This document shows, one piece after another, positions 11,835 to 22,104 of a DNA stretch of 64,000 nucleotides. The notes beneath the pieces are model-generated. The model was not told the origin of the DNA and made no database searches. It worked only from the letters and a program-made list of their open reading frames with translations. Position 1 is the stretch's first letter; each line of letters opens with the position of its first letter. This DNA is from Dugong dugon. Lineage: Eukaryota > Chordata > Mammalia > Sirenia > Dugongidae. The stretch covers positions 24,908,501 to 24,972,500 of the forward strand of contig CM057476.1 of assembly GCA_030035585.1 (NCBI GenBank), read 5' to 3'. The position numbers and the translations under genes are program-made.

Positions 11835-12128
11835 TGTTAGCTGCCATTGAGTTGGCCTCTAACTCATGGCGACCCCATGCCAGGCAAGATCGGACGATTG
11901 TGATTCATAAGGTTTTCATTGACTGATTTTCAGAAGTAGATCACCAGGTCTTTCTTCTTAGTCCATCTTAGCCTGGAAGCTCTGCTGAAACCTGTTCAAT
12001 ATCATAGTAATACGCAAGTCTCCACTGACAGATGGGTGGTGGCCGTGCTTGAGGTGCATCAGCTGGGAATCAAAGCTGGGTCACCCACGTGGAGGGTGCG
12101 AATTCTGCCACTGATCCACCACTGCCCT
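11835..12128 (-). repeat. tRNA-Gly-derived SINE with RTE body and tail
   Basis: Read on the minus strand, the head (about 12050-12128) matches a tRNA-Gly gene: GGCAGTGGTGGATCAGTGGC gives box A and a GGGTGACCC...TTTGATTCCC stretch gives box B, a run normally ending near GATGCACC. The body ('ACCACCCATCTGTCAGTG', 'GCAGAGCTTCCAGGCTAAGA', 'GACCTGGTGATCTACTTCTG', 'AATGAAAACCTTATGAAT') resembles the 5' UTR of the RTE at 36780-37001. The end (GGGGTCGCCATGAGTTAGAG then CAGCTAACAAC) resembles the RTE 3' end. So it is a tRNA-headed element built on both ends of RTE. It would have been transcribed by Pol III and copied by RTE. Confidence 0.75.
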
Positions 12129-12284
12129 CTGGTTGTTTGTACATTATTTTCAGTGTCCTGGCTTTTGTTTTAGGTGGTAGTTATATAGAGGATTATTACA
12201 TTCATACAAATTACTAAATAAATAAATGAAAGTAGGCGATGCATGGACCAGTGATGAAAGGGTGTGACAAACCATGGATTATGA

Positions 12285-12508
12285 TTACTATATTTTTATG
12301 CAAATTATGTGCTCCTGCTAGGTTTGTTTGACAACTGTACCCTCTCCCCATGAGGTATTTTCATAAGTGCCACTATGCCAATTTTATTTTACATGTTGCT
12401 GTAAAAAAATTAGCGTAGCGTGGCTGGGAAAATACCTCGTGGGAAGAGGGCGCAGTTAGCATACAAAATGTAGAAGGTGTGTGTTATTCGCATAAAAATA
12501 CAGTGATC
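12285..12508. repeat. Palindromic fold-back element (MITE-like), unclassified
   Basis: Almost the whole 224 bp is an imperfect inverted repeat centred near 12396. The left arm reads TATTTTTATGC...CCCTCTCCCCATGAGGTATTTTC...GCCACTATGCCAATTTTA. The right arm in reverse complement reads TATTTTTATGC...CCCTCTTCCCACGAGGTATTTTC...CCACGCTACGCTAATTTT. Differences between the arms are mostly C/T and G/A, often at former CpGs, as in an old methylated copy. I see no coding capacity, no obvious TSD and no second copy in the window. A non-autonomous DNA transposon is the best guess; I cannot name the family. Confidence 0.7.
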
Positions 12509-12837
12509 CAGTCTCAAAGAGATCCCCGCCCCCCAAAAAAGAATAGAAAAAAAGCAGGGGTTTTTAAGCAGATGAACCACAAAAGCAAGATTGCAAATGG
12601 ACAGAGGTATTTAAGCTATCAGTGTAAGTGATCAATTGATAGATTGATTCAAACTATTTGTATCTGTTCTTTAAAGCAGATACCCAATCACCTCTACTGG
12701 TTGCTATGTCACTGCTATGTTGTCAGCTTAGTTCAAGTTACAGCAGGGACTTGAAAGTTTAAAACTATCTTTACAGACATTTCCTAATTCTGGCTTTTTG
12801 CTAATTGAGTCTGACCTCTCAATTAATCCAAACTAAA
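12509..12837. other. Unique DNA
   Basis: Nothing recognised beyond a C run and A run near 12525-12555. Confidence 0.35.
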
Positions 12838-13045
12838 AAAAAAAGAACCTGTTGCCATGAGTCAATTCTCGCTCGTGGTGACCCCATGTGACAGAGTAGA
12901 ACTGCTTCATAGAGTTTTCTTGGCTGTAATCTTTATAGTAGCAAGTAGCCAGGCCTTTTCTTCCATGGTACCACTGGATGGGTTCGAACTGCCAACTTGT
13001 AGATTAGTAGTTGAGTGGAAACCATTTGCGCCACCCAGGCACCTT
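12838..13045 (-). repeat. Afrotherian SINE, long form
   Basis: Antisense copy: tail CCATGAGTCAATTCTCGCTC, middle GGCTGTAATCTTTATAG, head TAGATTAGTAGTTGAGTGG ending GCCACCCAGGCACC. It is diverged, and abuts the RTE fragment that follows. Confidence 0.85.
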
Positions 13046-13047
13046 AC

Positions 13048-14026
13048 AAACTGTCGTTGTTATTGTTAGGTGCCATTGAGTTGGTTCTGACTCATAGTGA
13101 CCCTGTGTACCAAAACTAAAACCAAGCCCATTGCCGTCAAGTTGATTCCAACTCATAGCGACCCTACAGGACAGAATAGAACTGCCCTATAGGGTTTCCA
13201 AGGAGCACCTTTTGGTCAGCAGCCGAACTCTTAACCACTATGCCACTAGGGTTTCCAACCCTATTGAACAGAACAAAACGCTGCCGGGTCCTCCACTGTC
13301 CTCACAATCGTTGCTATTTGAGCCCATTATTTCAGCCACTGTGTCAATCCATCTCATTGAGAATCTTCCTCTTTTTCACTGACCCTCTACTTTACCAAGC
13401 ATGCTGTCCTTCTCTAGGGACTGATCCCTCTTGATATCATGTTCAGAGTATGTGAGACAAAGTCTCACTGCCATCCTCCCTTCTAAAGAGCATTCTGGCT
13501 GTACTTCCGAGACATATTTGTTTGTTCTTCTGGCAGTCCATAGTATATTCAGTATTCTTCACCAAGACCATAATTCAAAAGGCATCAATTCTTCTTCACT
13601 TTTCCTTATTCCTTGTTCAGCTTTCACATGCATATGAGGCAACTGAAAATACCATGGCTTGGGTCACGCATACCTTACTCCTCAAAGTGACATCTTTGCT
13701 TCTTAACACTTTAAAGAGGTCTTTTGCAGCAGATTTGCCCGATGCAATACGTTGTTTGATTTTTTGACTGCTGCTTCCATGGGCGTTGATTGTGGATCGA
13801 AGTAAAATGAAATCCTTGACAACTTCAATCTTTTCTCCATTTATCATGATACGCTTATTGGTCCAGTTGTGAGGATTTTTTCTTTTCTTTATGTGGAGGT
13901 GTAATCCATACTGAAGGATGTGGTCTTTGTTCTTCATCAGTAAGAGCTTCAAGTCCTCTTTACTCTCAGCAACAAGGTTATATCATCTGCATATGACAGG
14001 TTGTTAATGAGTCTTCCTAATCCAGA
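13048..14026 (-). mobile_element. RTE (BovB-like) LINE 3' fragment
   Basis: Antisense RTE from its 3' tail (GTTAGGTGCCATTGAGTTGG) into the C-terminal part of the ORF. The minus-strand frame 13617-13952 reads LHIKKRKNPHNWTNKRIMIN... and ...LRSKVCVTQAMVFSVASYAC, the RTE region C-terminal to the reverse transcriptase. The copy is split by a short-form SINE at 13112-13256 and is truncated on its 5' side, where the next SINE begins. The near-complete copy at 33608-37001 is collinear with it. Confidence 0.85.
13112..13256 (-). repeat. Afrotherian SINE, short form, nested in RTE
   Basis: Antisense short form (AAGCCCATTGCCGTCAAGTT to CTCTTAACCACTATGCCAC) between two collinear RTE pieces, so it inserted after the RTE. 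Confidence 0.85.
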
Positions 14027-14196
14027 GTAAAACCAAACCAAATCCGTTGCTGTCAAATCGATTCCGGTTCATAGTGACCCTGTAGGACAGAGTAGAATTG
14101 CCCCATGGGGTTTCTAAGGAGTGGCTGGTGGATTTGAACTGCTGACCTTTTGGTTAGCAGCCAAGCTCTTAACCACTGTGCCACCGGGGCTCCTAA
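14027..14196 (-). repeat. Afrotherian SINE, short form
   Basis: Antisense: AAACCAAATCCGTTGCTGTC, GTAGGACAGAGTAGAATTGC, TTTTGGTTAGCAGCC, ending GTGCCACCGGGGCTCCT. The words 'taatcca' before it (14016-14024) and after it (14194-14202) may be a short TSD. Confidence 0.88.
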
Positions 14197-14364
14197 TCCA
14201 AACTAGTGAGGTTTTATTTTACAAGTCAGATATTTTTTTCTCATCTCATATCATTTCCAGAACTCTGGATAAAAGTGGATGCAATATTTCTTGGCATTTA
14301 TTTTGTCCCTTAAAACAAAGAGCTTCCAATTTCATTCTAAATTAGGGTAGTACGATTTTGAAAA

Positions 14365-14650
14365 TATTTTATGAGTACGTAGTCTGTGCAAGGGCTGGTG
14401 CTGAGCCTGGAGATACGTGCATGAAGAATAGCCGGAATTCTTGGCCTCACCGCCACTCACATTGCATGCAGCAAATGAAGAAATCATTAATATACCATAT
14501 GGAAAGGGCTATGATAAGGTCTGAACGAAGAGGGCGGCACCTCTCTCTGCCTCCTTGGGGCAAGGCGGTGGTTCTAGAGGCTTCCAGGGAGGCGACATTT
14601 GAGCTGGGTCCTAAAGGGTAAGGGGAGAAAAAGCATCCTAGGCAGAGGGG
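14365..14650 (+). repeat. L2-like LINE 3' region
   Basis: The segment GTCTGTGCAAGGGCTGGTGC, followed by a diverged stretch and then 'GAGGCGACATTTGAGCTGGG...CCTAGGCAGAGG', follows the same order as the other L2-like 3' regions in the window. Confidence 0.4.
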
Positions 14651-15222
14651 TTCCTCACATGAGGACATTGAGGAAAGAAGGGACCAAGGGCTTCCAGATG
14701 ATGCCTGGCGGTTGTGAGAGGTAGATCAGGTGTCCTTTGCTGCAGGAATCGTGGTCTTCTACAGGCTCTGCAAGATCCAAAGTCAGGATTGCTCTGGCTG
14801 AGTCTTTATACATCCTTTCTTGGTGTGGCCTTCCACTTCTGACTTGGCCATCTTTCAAAAGGAACCATCTACAAAGTGAATCCCTCAGGCTCAGCTATAG
14901 CTGTTTGAGAGGAAAAGAAAAAAAAAAAATGATGGCGGATCAGGGACTAGGGCACTGAAGAGACACAGTTGCAGGAATGAGTGGAGCACACTGTAGACTC
15001 GGTCTTCTGTCCCTGATTACTGAATCTGGATTCCTTCCAAAAGGCTGAGCCCAAGATGAGTTCAGAAGGCTTTGGTAAGCTTCTTAGTGTAACTCATCAG
15101 CTTAGCAAGAAGAGTCACCATAGTTTGTCTTCTTTTAAGATCTCCGAGATAGCCTAAATAGAATCCCCTTTTGTATTTCTCATAAAATTTTTAAATAGCA
15201 GAATTCTTGAGATACCTAGGTT
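14651..15222. other. Unique DNA
   Basis: No repeat or gene recognised. A short A run lies near 14920. Confidence 0.4.
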
Positions 15223-15223
15223 A

Positions 15224-15440
15224 AGGAGCCCTGGTGGCACAATGGTTAAGCACTTGGCTGCTAACCAGAATGTCAGTGGTTCAAACCCACCAACCACTCC
15301 ACAGGAGAAGGAATGTGGCAGTCTGCTCCCATAAAGATTACAGGCTTGGAAACCCTATAGGGCAGTTCTGCTTTGTCCTTCAGGGTCACTATGAGTCAGA
15401 ATCAACTCAGCAGCAGCAACAGGTTTGGTTTTTGTTTTTG
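15224..15440 (+). repeat. Afrotherian SINE, long form
   Basis: Complete sense copy: AGGAGCCCTGGTGGCACAAT, middle GGCAGTCTGCTCCCATAAAG, tail ATGAGTCAGAATCAACTCAG, then a T-rich GGTTTGGTTTTTG end. Confidence 0.9.
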
Positions 15441-15556
15441 AGTTTTCCCATTGTACATGGGAAGTATAATCCAATAGATGGTAGAATCAGCCTAAAGACA
15501 AAAAGCAAACAACTGCAATGCTGGGAAAACTGTCACCCACTTGTTCTTCGGCAGGT

Positions 15557-15768
15557 TTGTTGTTAGTTGCTATTGAGTCGATTCCAACTTGTGGTGACCC
15601 CAAGTGTGCAAAGTAAAACTGTTCCACAGGGTTTTCCAAAGCTGTAACCTTTTAGAAACAGATTGCCGGGCCTTACTTCTAACTTCTAAGGCATCACTGA
15701 GTGGGTTGTAACCATCAACATTTTGGTTAGTAGTCCAGTGCTTAACCATTTGTGCCATCCAGGGACTC
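15557..15768 (-). repeat. Afrotherian SINE, long form
   Basis: Antisense copy from GTTGTTAGTTGCTATTGAGT to CCATCCAGGGACTCCTT. It faces the copy at 15224-15440 across about 115 bp, making an inverted SINE pair. Confidence 0.88.
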
Positions 15769-16535
15769 CTTGTCCTTTGTCAGATGTAGGGGCTGACACT
15801 TCTGCACCTGTGCCACAGGGTGGGTCCTCGCTTGCCAGATGATGTGAAGACCCAGCAAGGGCACTGTTGGATACCAGACCTTTCCTCTTATTAACTCTTG
15901 TTCCAGATCCCTTATTCATGCTTCCCCAGCCACTCCTCAGCTGCCAGCATTGTCTGTGGGGTACGAGGGGGTGGGAGCACTTGGACGGCAGGGAGCAGTG
16001 TGGTTAGGAAACTCCAGAGCAGCGGAAGGCCAGAGCACTGAAGGAGGAGAAGGAAGAAGTCTGTCACTGGCCCCATTGTTCCGTACAGCCTGTCCTGCTC
16101 TATTTCTTGGTGCCAGCCCTCTGTTCTAATAGGAGTAAGCTCATCCCCTGCTGCCTTGACACCTGCTCATTCCTGTGAGTTTGCATTTACTTTGATCTTC
16201 CACCAGCGGGGGATCTCCTGGTGTTTGTCCCCCAGGACCTGGCTTTTTCTAAGCCTTCAGTACACCTTGAAGGCAGGAATTGCTTACACAGATGGATAGG
16301 AGCCAAAATTGGGGGCAAATGTTAAGGTGACTGGACTGGCTGACACGGAGGATACCTGCTGTGGAGCTGACCTACCCACCCATGCTTTTCCCCCTTCTCT
16401 ACCTCCCAACTAGGATTTAGAGAGGTCTGAGCACACAGCACGTAGCACTATGTTGTATACTTGTTGGTCACCTAGGATTAAATATTACAACTGGGCAAAC
16501 AAGCTCAGTCCCAATGATGAATATCCCTGAACGCC
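15769..16535. other. Unique DNA
   Basis: Moderately GC-rich, no repeat recognised, no convincing splice-bounded frame. Confidence 0.4.
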
Positions 16536-16539
16536 AGAG

Positions 16540-16655
16540 CGAGGCCTTGGCAGTGATCCTGTATTATCTCCACATTGCCAGCTCTTTATAGTGCCTAGTG
16601 TGTAAGAGACACTCAGTGAATGTTTGTTGACTGTGTGGATGAATGAGTGAGTGAA
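16540..16655 (+). repeat. L2 LINE 3' end
   Basis: Ends with TAGTGCCTAGTGTGTAAGAG...CTCAGTGAATGTTTGTTGAC and 'GGATGAATGAGTGA', the usual L2 3' terminus. Confidence 0.55.
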
Positions 16656-16746
16656 AGCACAGGCTGCTGGGAATGAGGAGAACAAACCACACTCCTGAAT
16701 ACACAGTCAGTATAGCACCATCCATGTATGATTAGTGTGTCATCAA

Positions 16747-16942
16747 GGTCCCTGTGTGGTACAAGCAGTTTGCGCTCTACTACTAACCTAAAGGTTGGCG
16801 GTTCAAACCCACCCAGTGGTGCTGTGAAAGAAAGGCCTGGCAGTCTGCTTTTGTACAAGATTACAGCCAAGAAAACCTTATGGAGCAGTTCTACTCTAAC
16901 ACATGGGGTTGCCATGAGTCAGAATTGACTAGATGGCAACAG
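16747..16942 (+). repeat. Afrotherian SINE, long form
   Basis: Sense copy flanked by a perfect 8-bp TSD gtcatcaa (16739-16746 and 16943-16950). Head CCCTGTGTGGTACAAGCAG, tail CCATGAGTCAGAATTGACTA. Confidence 0.9.
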
Positions 16943-16950
16943 GTCATCAA

Positions 16951-18104
16951 TGTAACAAAGCACATGACAAGTCATATCATATATTTGATAGTTATTTCCT
17001 ATTTTTTTCAAGCCTTTCCCTCCCCATTTCCACCCCTGTAAAGTACCATGAAAGTAAAGTATCCTTGGACATTCAAAGAGGTGTGCTTACCCAGACCAGG
17101 TGGTTAATGACAGACCCTGAGCTGACATCCACATTATAAAACTTGACCTCAAGGCCTGCACAAGAGTCTCTTCTGATTCCCATAGCACGTCAGACTCATT
17201 AAGGCTTCAGAAGTAATGAGATGTTCTTCCCTGGCTTTTGATAGACTTATGCTAATACAGTAGGGAGTCATTGCTGATCAGCAGAGAGAGGCAGCATTGA
17301 TTTAAGGATCCGTCACTTCCAAAACATACTGGCTGATGAAGACAAAGTCGTCATCATAGATTTGTCTTTTTCGTTATTCCCATGCATGCGCTTCCTGTTA
17401 ATTAGAGACATTTTCAAGCAGTCCTAATTAAAGATTCCTGCTTTTAGAAAGGACCAAGTACCCCCACCCCTCAGTAGGCAAATAGCTGGCCTGCACTTGT
17501 TTGTTCCCTTCTCATGTCCCAGTGCCAAAGCTCCCTGGCACATGTTGCTGATAGAGGTGTCCTGCGTCCTCACCTCTTGTCTCACAGGTAGATCAAGCAA
17601 CAATGGATGCTTCCACCTAAAACTAGAAGTTGGATTGACATATCCTATCCATGAAAGGATATAGCCATGGGATAACTTTCAAATCACACTGTAAGTTATA
17701 TCTGTTTTTATTCATTTAGACTGATGAAGTTGAAGCTGTATGCATCATGTATTGATTATCACCTCAAGGTTGGAGACAGCCTTTCCTGATGAAGATTAAA
17801 TGGAAGGACTGAGGAATACACAGCACTGATTTCCTTTCCTTTACCTGTCTGCTTCTAACCGTCTCTTCTTGTTTTTAGGCTCGTTTATGAATGATGCTAT
17901 GGGGGGCTACCTCCTGTAGAGAACTTAGAAAGTCTTTTTGGGTTATTTTATTTTATTTTTTTTAAAAAAAGCTATTTGTCCAGTCTGGATAGTTTTGCTC
18001 TTGTGGGTTTCGATGGTTTTTTGTTTGTTTGTTTTTTAATCTCAGGACCTTGCAACTGTCCGTAATCACAATATTTATTTATGTGGCGGTTGGTTTTGTA
18101 ATGT
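16951..18104. other. Unique DNA with a conserved-element-like patch
   Basis: No repeats apart from T runs near 17950-18040. The part around 17160-17460 has clustered homeodomain-like words (TTAATTAGAG, CCTAATTAAAG) and the GCATGCGC palindrome in CATGCATGCGCTTCC, the look of a noncoding regulatory element. Function is not shown by the sequence. Confidence 0.35.
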
Positions 18105-18460
18105 CTGTCTCTCCCACTGGACTGGAGGCTCATTGAGAGCAGGGATTAGGTCTGATTGGCCATCATATACTCATATACTCAGTGCAGAGGAGCCCTAGTA
18201 GCACATGGTTAAGTGCTTGGGTGCTAACCAAAAGGTCGGCCGTTGGAACCCACCAGCGGCTCTGTGGGGGAAAAGACCTGGCCATCTGTCCTGTAAAGAT
18301 TACAGCCTAGGAAACCCTTTGGGGAAGTTCTACTCTGTCCTATGGGGTTGTTATGAGTTGGAATCTACTTGATGGCACCCAACAGCAACACTCGGTACAG
18401 TATCCAGAACAGGGTTGACTCTCACTCAGGGGATATTCATTGAATGACTAAATGAAATGG
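18105..18460 (+). repeat. L2 LINE 3' end split by a SINE
   Basis: 18105-18187 (GGACTGGAGGCTCATTGAGA, GCAGGGATTAGGTCTG) and 18401-18460 (ATATTCATTGAATGACTAAA) are collinear L2 end sequence once the SINE at 18188-18389 is removed. Confidence 0.6.
18188..18389 (+). repeat. Afrotherian SINE, long form, in L2
   Basis: Sense copy between actcagtgcag (18177-18187) and actcggtacag (18390-18400), an 11-bp TSD with two differences. Internal order is as in other long-form copies. Confidence 0.9.
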
Positions 18461-18648
18461 GCCTGCTTTTTATTTTTCCATGTAGACACTGTCTATTCCT
18501 AATTCTGTTAAAGATTTAGCTAGGCAAGTTTATGATCAGTGCTAGAGTCAGTCTGGCTATGTTTAAGAAAAAGCCATTATTTCCAAGAATGACACAGAAT
18601 GAGCAAACTGGGCCAGTACCAGAGTGAAACGAAAAAGAGCAAGGGGAA

Positions 18649-18651
<3 letters not shown>

Positions 18652-18692
<41 letters not shown>
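18652..18692. repeat. (TG)n microsatellite
   Basis: About 20 uninterrupted TG units. Confidence 0.97.
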
Positions 18693-18693
<1 letters not shown>

Positions 18694-19200
18694 AAACTTT
18701 CAGTCAGTGGTAAACTAATGCTCGATTGTATTTTTCTTCTTGTTTGTTTACTCCTACTTTGGTTCAATGTTGAGTTTTAAGACCTTGAGATAAAAACTCA
18801 GCCAAGCTTATAATGAGTAAGGCCTTTGGAAAATGGTGTTTTTGAATGTTAGAAATGGCTCCGTTTAGAAGAGAGAGAGAATTATAGTTGGAAGAAAGTT
18901 GCAAGGAGGAAAATCTGTTTGTCCAACTTATCTTTGAAAATGAGTCCAGCAGGCAAAAGAATCCAGATTCTGTAAAGTATTAGCCATTTCAGTTTCCCAT
19001 AACACGTAAGATTTCTCAGTAGATAGACACAACTCTGATTTAATCTTCTGCTAATAAATAATATTAATTCAGCATGAGCGCCCAAATAAATACATAAGGT
19101 GCCTTCCTGGGTACTCTTATGCCAGGTTAATGCTCACGTTTTAACTGCCTCTTTATTAGGACATCTTGGCTTGCTTCTTTTTGGACAAGGAAAAGAGAAA
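18693..19200. other. Unique DNA
   Basis: No repeat or gene recognised. Confidence 0.4.
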
Positions 19201-19204
19201 TGGC

Positions 19205-19385
19205 TTCTGTTGAGCATTTTTTCCTGTGCCAGACATACGTGTGTGAACTTGCCAGATATTTGCAACCATCTTGGAGGTGGTGACTGTGGTCCTTATTTTA
19301 CATACGAGAAAGCCGAATTGCCCAAAGTTGCACAGCTAGTTAAATAGTGGAACTAGAATTCCAAGTGGGCTTTAGAAAGGACCTC
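19205..19385 (-). repeat. MIR SINE
   Basis: Reverse MIR: a tail-like start, CTTATTTTACATACGAGAAA, then GCACAGCTAGTTAAATAGTG and GGAACTAGAATTCCAAGTGG. Confidence 0.6.
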
Positions 19386-20125
19386 TCAAAAACAGAGTGG
19401 GCCAACATGCCTTCTGGGGCTCTAGAATTGCATTTTGAAATGATTTTGTTTGAGGATGAGAACAAGACCAACAGAAAATGACTCATATACTGCCTTTCCA
19501 GAACTTTGCCATCCCTTTGGAAGTTTCAGTAGCCTTCCCCGCCCCCTTTTGGAAACTTCCATTTTGTCTCCAAGTACTGTGTGTTCTCCAGTCTCACTGA
19601 GGTCAGCAGTATAATGCAGGAAAGAAAAATGTGGGAAAATATACAAGATGAAAAGGTACAGCGACTCTGTCAGTGTGATCTGACACATCCTGTAAACACT
19701 CTCACTATGGCTAAATAGGAAAGCAAGGAGATTTGTTTCTCATTGAGAAATAAAAGTGCTTTGGCTTGAAGAATGTTCAAAAAATAAATCCGTCATTACC
19801 CTAGGTATTTCTTGAAATGAAATTAGTTCATATCAAGCCATATCATGAAAGAAATAATTCTGCAGTCCCTCAGAATGTTCTTATTTTCCATGCAAACATT
19901 AAAGTGATCATTTAATCTTACATACAATTCCCTGAACTCTCCCTACATAATTGCTTTGGTGATTTTAGCTCAACCTTGAAACAGACTTGGATCTGTTCAG
20001 TATGTTTGAGTTCATTTGAAAGAGAGAAGTCATTTTAAAGAAATTGAGACCACAGAGGTTTAAACACGTTGCCCATGGGGCTGAGAAAAGAGGAGTGTGG
20101 AGCCAAGAATGCAGTGAGGTACCAG
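19386..20125. other. Unique DNA
   Basis: No repeat or gene recognised. Confidence 0.4.
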
Positions 20126-20251
20126 CTCTAACAATAATAATACCACCTACTGTATAGATGGTGCTTTAAATAACGCCTTCCAGATATCTTCACTTACAGT
20201 CCCTCATTTAATCTATATGATGGCCCTTTGAGGTAGGCAGGACAACTGTTT

Positions 20252-20306
20252 GAAAAATCAAACATGTTGCTGTTGAGTCGGTTTCTATTCATAGCGACCC
20301 TCTTTT
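20252..20306 (-). repeat. Afrotherian SINE tail piece
   Basis: Only the tail (CATGTTGCTGTTGAGTCGG, CATAGCGACCCTC) is left. The younger SINE at 20307-20497 sits in it, and the original copy is truncated beyond. Confidence 0.7.
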
Positions 20307-20497
20307 TGTTGTTGTTAGTTATTGTCAGTCAATTTTGACTCATGGCGACCCCATGTGTTACATAGTAGAACTGCTCCATAGGGTCTTCAAGGCCGTGACC
20401 TTTTAGATGCAAACTGCCAGGTCTTTCTTCGGAGGCACCTCTGGGTGGGTTTGGTTAGTAGTCCAGCACTTAACCGTTTGTGCCACCCAAGGACTCC
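20307..20497 (-). repeat. Afrotherian SINE nested in an older SINE
   Basis: Antisense long form with TSD agcgaccctctttt (20293-20306) and agcgatcctctttt (20498-20511). The TSD is itself SINE-tail sequence, which shows insertion into an existing SINE. Confidence 0.88.
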
Positions 20498-20635
20498 AGC
20501 GATCCTCTTTTTTGAAACAAGGAAATTGAACCTCTAAACAACTGACTTATCCAAGGTCACAAGCTAAAGTCAGCACTCGAACCCAGATTCCCAGGCTCCA
20601 ATCTACTGCTCTTTCTACCACACCATTTGTCTGTC

Positions 20636-21109
20636 TTAAGAGGCAAGCATTTACTGTGAATAAGCTCTTGTTACAAAGATTTGCCATGTCTCATGCAAAG
20701 TCTTGGGGTTTTCCTATCAAATGATGCTTGGAACGTGGGCATTGCCTGAGATTTGTAACAGGATTGGTGGAAATGGAATTTTGTCTTTTATAATGAAGTT
20801 CTGAATTATTTTTTGCTGTAACGCCAAGGTTGCAGATGAGCTAAACGTAAGTCAATATTATATGAATAAACTGGTGTACCTAACTGCTCCATAGCTTGGG
20901 CATGTGGGTTCCAGGATAAATCTGAGACTGCTTAAATCAAAGTGGGATAAGAAGCAGATAGCGAAGAAGAGATAAACGTTAATTAGTGTAACGTAACTCT
21001 GGTTAAAAGAACAGCTTGAAGTATTTGGAATGAAAGTAGAGTGGATAACTTTAGAAGTGTTTTTCAAAGTAAGTCAGCCTTTTGTCCAAATAGAGTTTGA
21101 AAGCTTGTA
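20636..21109. other. Unique DNA
   Basis: No repeat or gene recognised. Confidence 0.4.
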
Positions 21110-21285
21110 TCCATTCATTCTTTTATCCATTTACACATTCAGTGACTCTTTGCATAGTATCCCCATCGTGCCAGTCACTGTGCTGGGTGGGCCCTGAGGA
21201 GCCAAAGAAAGGCATACTCCCTGTCCTTGAGGAGCTCACAGACCGATAGGAACAGTCTGCCACACAGGTGTAAGTTTTACAAAGG
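21110..21285 (+). repeat. L2-like LINE 3' region
   Basis: CCATTTACACATTCAGTGAC, GTGCCAGTCACTGTGCTGGG and CCCTGTCCTTGAGGAGCTCA are characteristic of the L2 3' region. Confidence 0.5.
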
Positions 21286-21424
21286 ATAGCATTCGTCTTA
21301 TGATGGGTACCAAGTTTACCTGCCCTCAACATTTTTAAATCTTTTATTTTCTTACAGTTGAAATTTTCAGTATTTCATATAACAAGAGGTACTGAAATCA
21401 GTCTAATTTATGAGAAGCCTAATT

Positions 21425-21960
21425 CAGTAGACATTCATTCATTCATTCATTCAGCAAATATTTATCAAATGCATACTATGTTCCTGGGCCTCTGCTAAGG
21501 AGCAGGGTTACAGAGATGAAGCTAATATATTTCTTGCCATAAGGAGCTCTCAGTCCAGTAGAGGAAATATATACAAATATGCCCAATCCTGATTGCCACT
21601 TACTAGCTGCATGAACTTTGGCAAGCAATTTAATGTCATGAGGTTTTTGTAACAATAAAAAGATAATGGCCAAAAACCAGTAGACAGAGCCAGGCACGTA
21701 AGAAGTCCTTAGGTAGTCACTGTTGTTCATTATTATGAGAGAAGTATGGGGAGATCTGTGAGGCCTGCTTAGGTCAGAGGGGCCACTGTGCCTCGGGGAG
21801 GGCTTGGCCAGGAGAGGCTTTCTGGAGGAGGTGCTGCTTGAGCTTCATCAGGAGCCAAGCTGACCAGGTGGCAAGACAGGCAGATGGAAGGAGCAGCATG
21901 CAGGGACGTGGGGTGAAGAGCTGACATGCTTAGGGAGACTTAGAGAGGGCGGCACTGTTG
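21425..21960 (+). repeat. L2-like LINE 3' region interrupted by MIR
   Basis: 21425-21565 starts with five ATTC units and CAGCAAATATTTATCAAATG, then CAGTCCAGTAGAGG. 21738-21960 has GAGGCTTTCTGGAGGAGGTG and TTGAGCTTCATCAGGAGCC, the following part of the same type of element. A MIR lies between. Confidence 0.5.
21570..21735 (+). repeat. MIR SINE
   Basis: ATTGCCACTTACTAGCTGCA, TGAACTTTGGCAAGCAATTT, then a late 'CCAGGCACGTAAGAAGTCC' and 'GTAGTCACTGTTGTTC' end: forward MIR. Confidence 0.65.
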
Positions 21961-22104
21961 GCATCTGAAGTACAGGGAGAACTTTAACCAGAACATCACC
22001 AGAAACAGGCTGGGCCAGACATTAGGTGGCCTCAGAGTGGCAGCTTCACCCTGCAGCCAGGGGCCAGAGTGTGGAATAGGCAGGTTTGCATTTCAGAAAG
22101 ACCA

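Larger units (their letters stand above)
20130..20635 (-). repeat. MIR SINE split by nested SINEs
   Basis: 20130-20251 (CCTCATTTAATCTATATGAT, CCCTTTGAGGTAGGCAGGAC) and 20512-20635 (CCAAGGTCACAAGCTAAAGT, CGAACCCAGATTCCCAGGCT) form one reverse MIR after the SINE material at 20252-20511 is removed. Confidence 0.7.
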
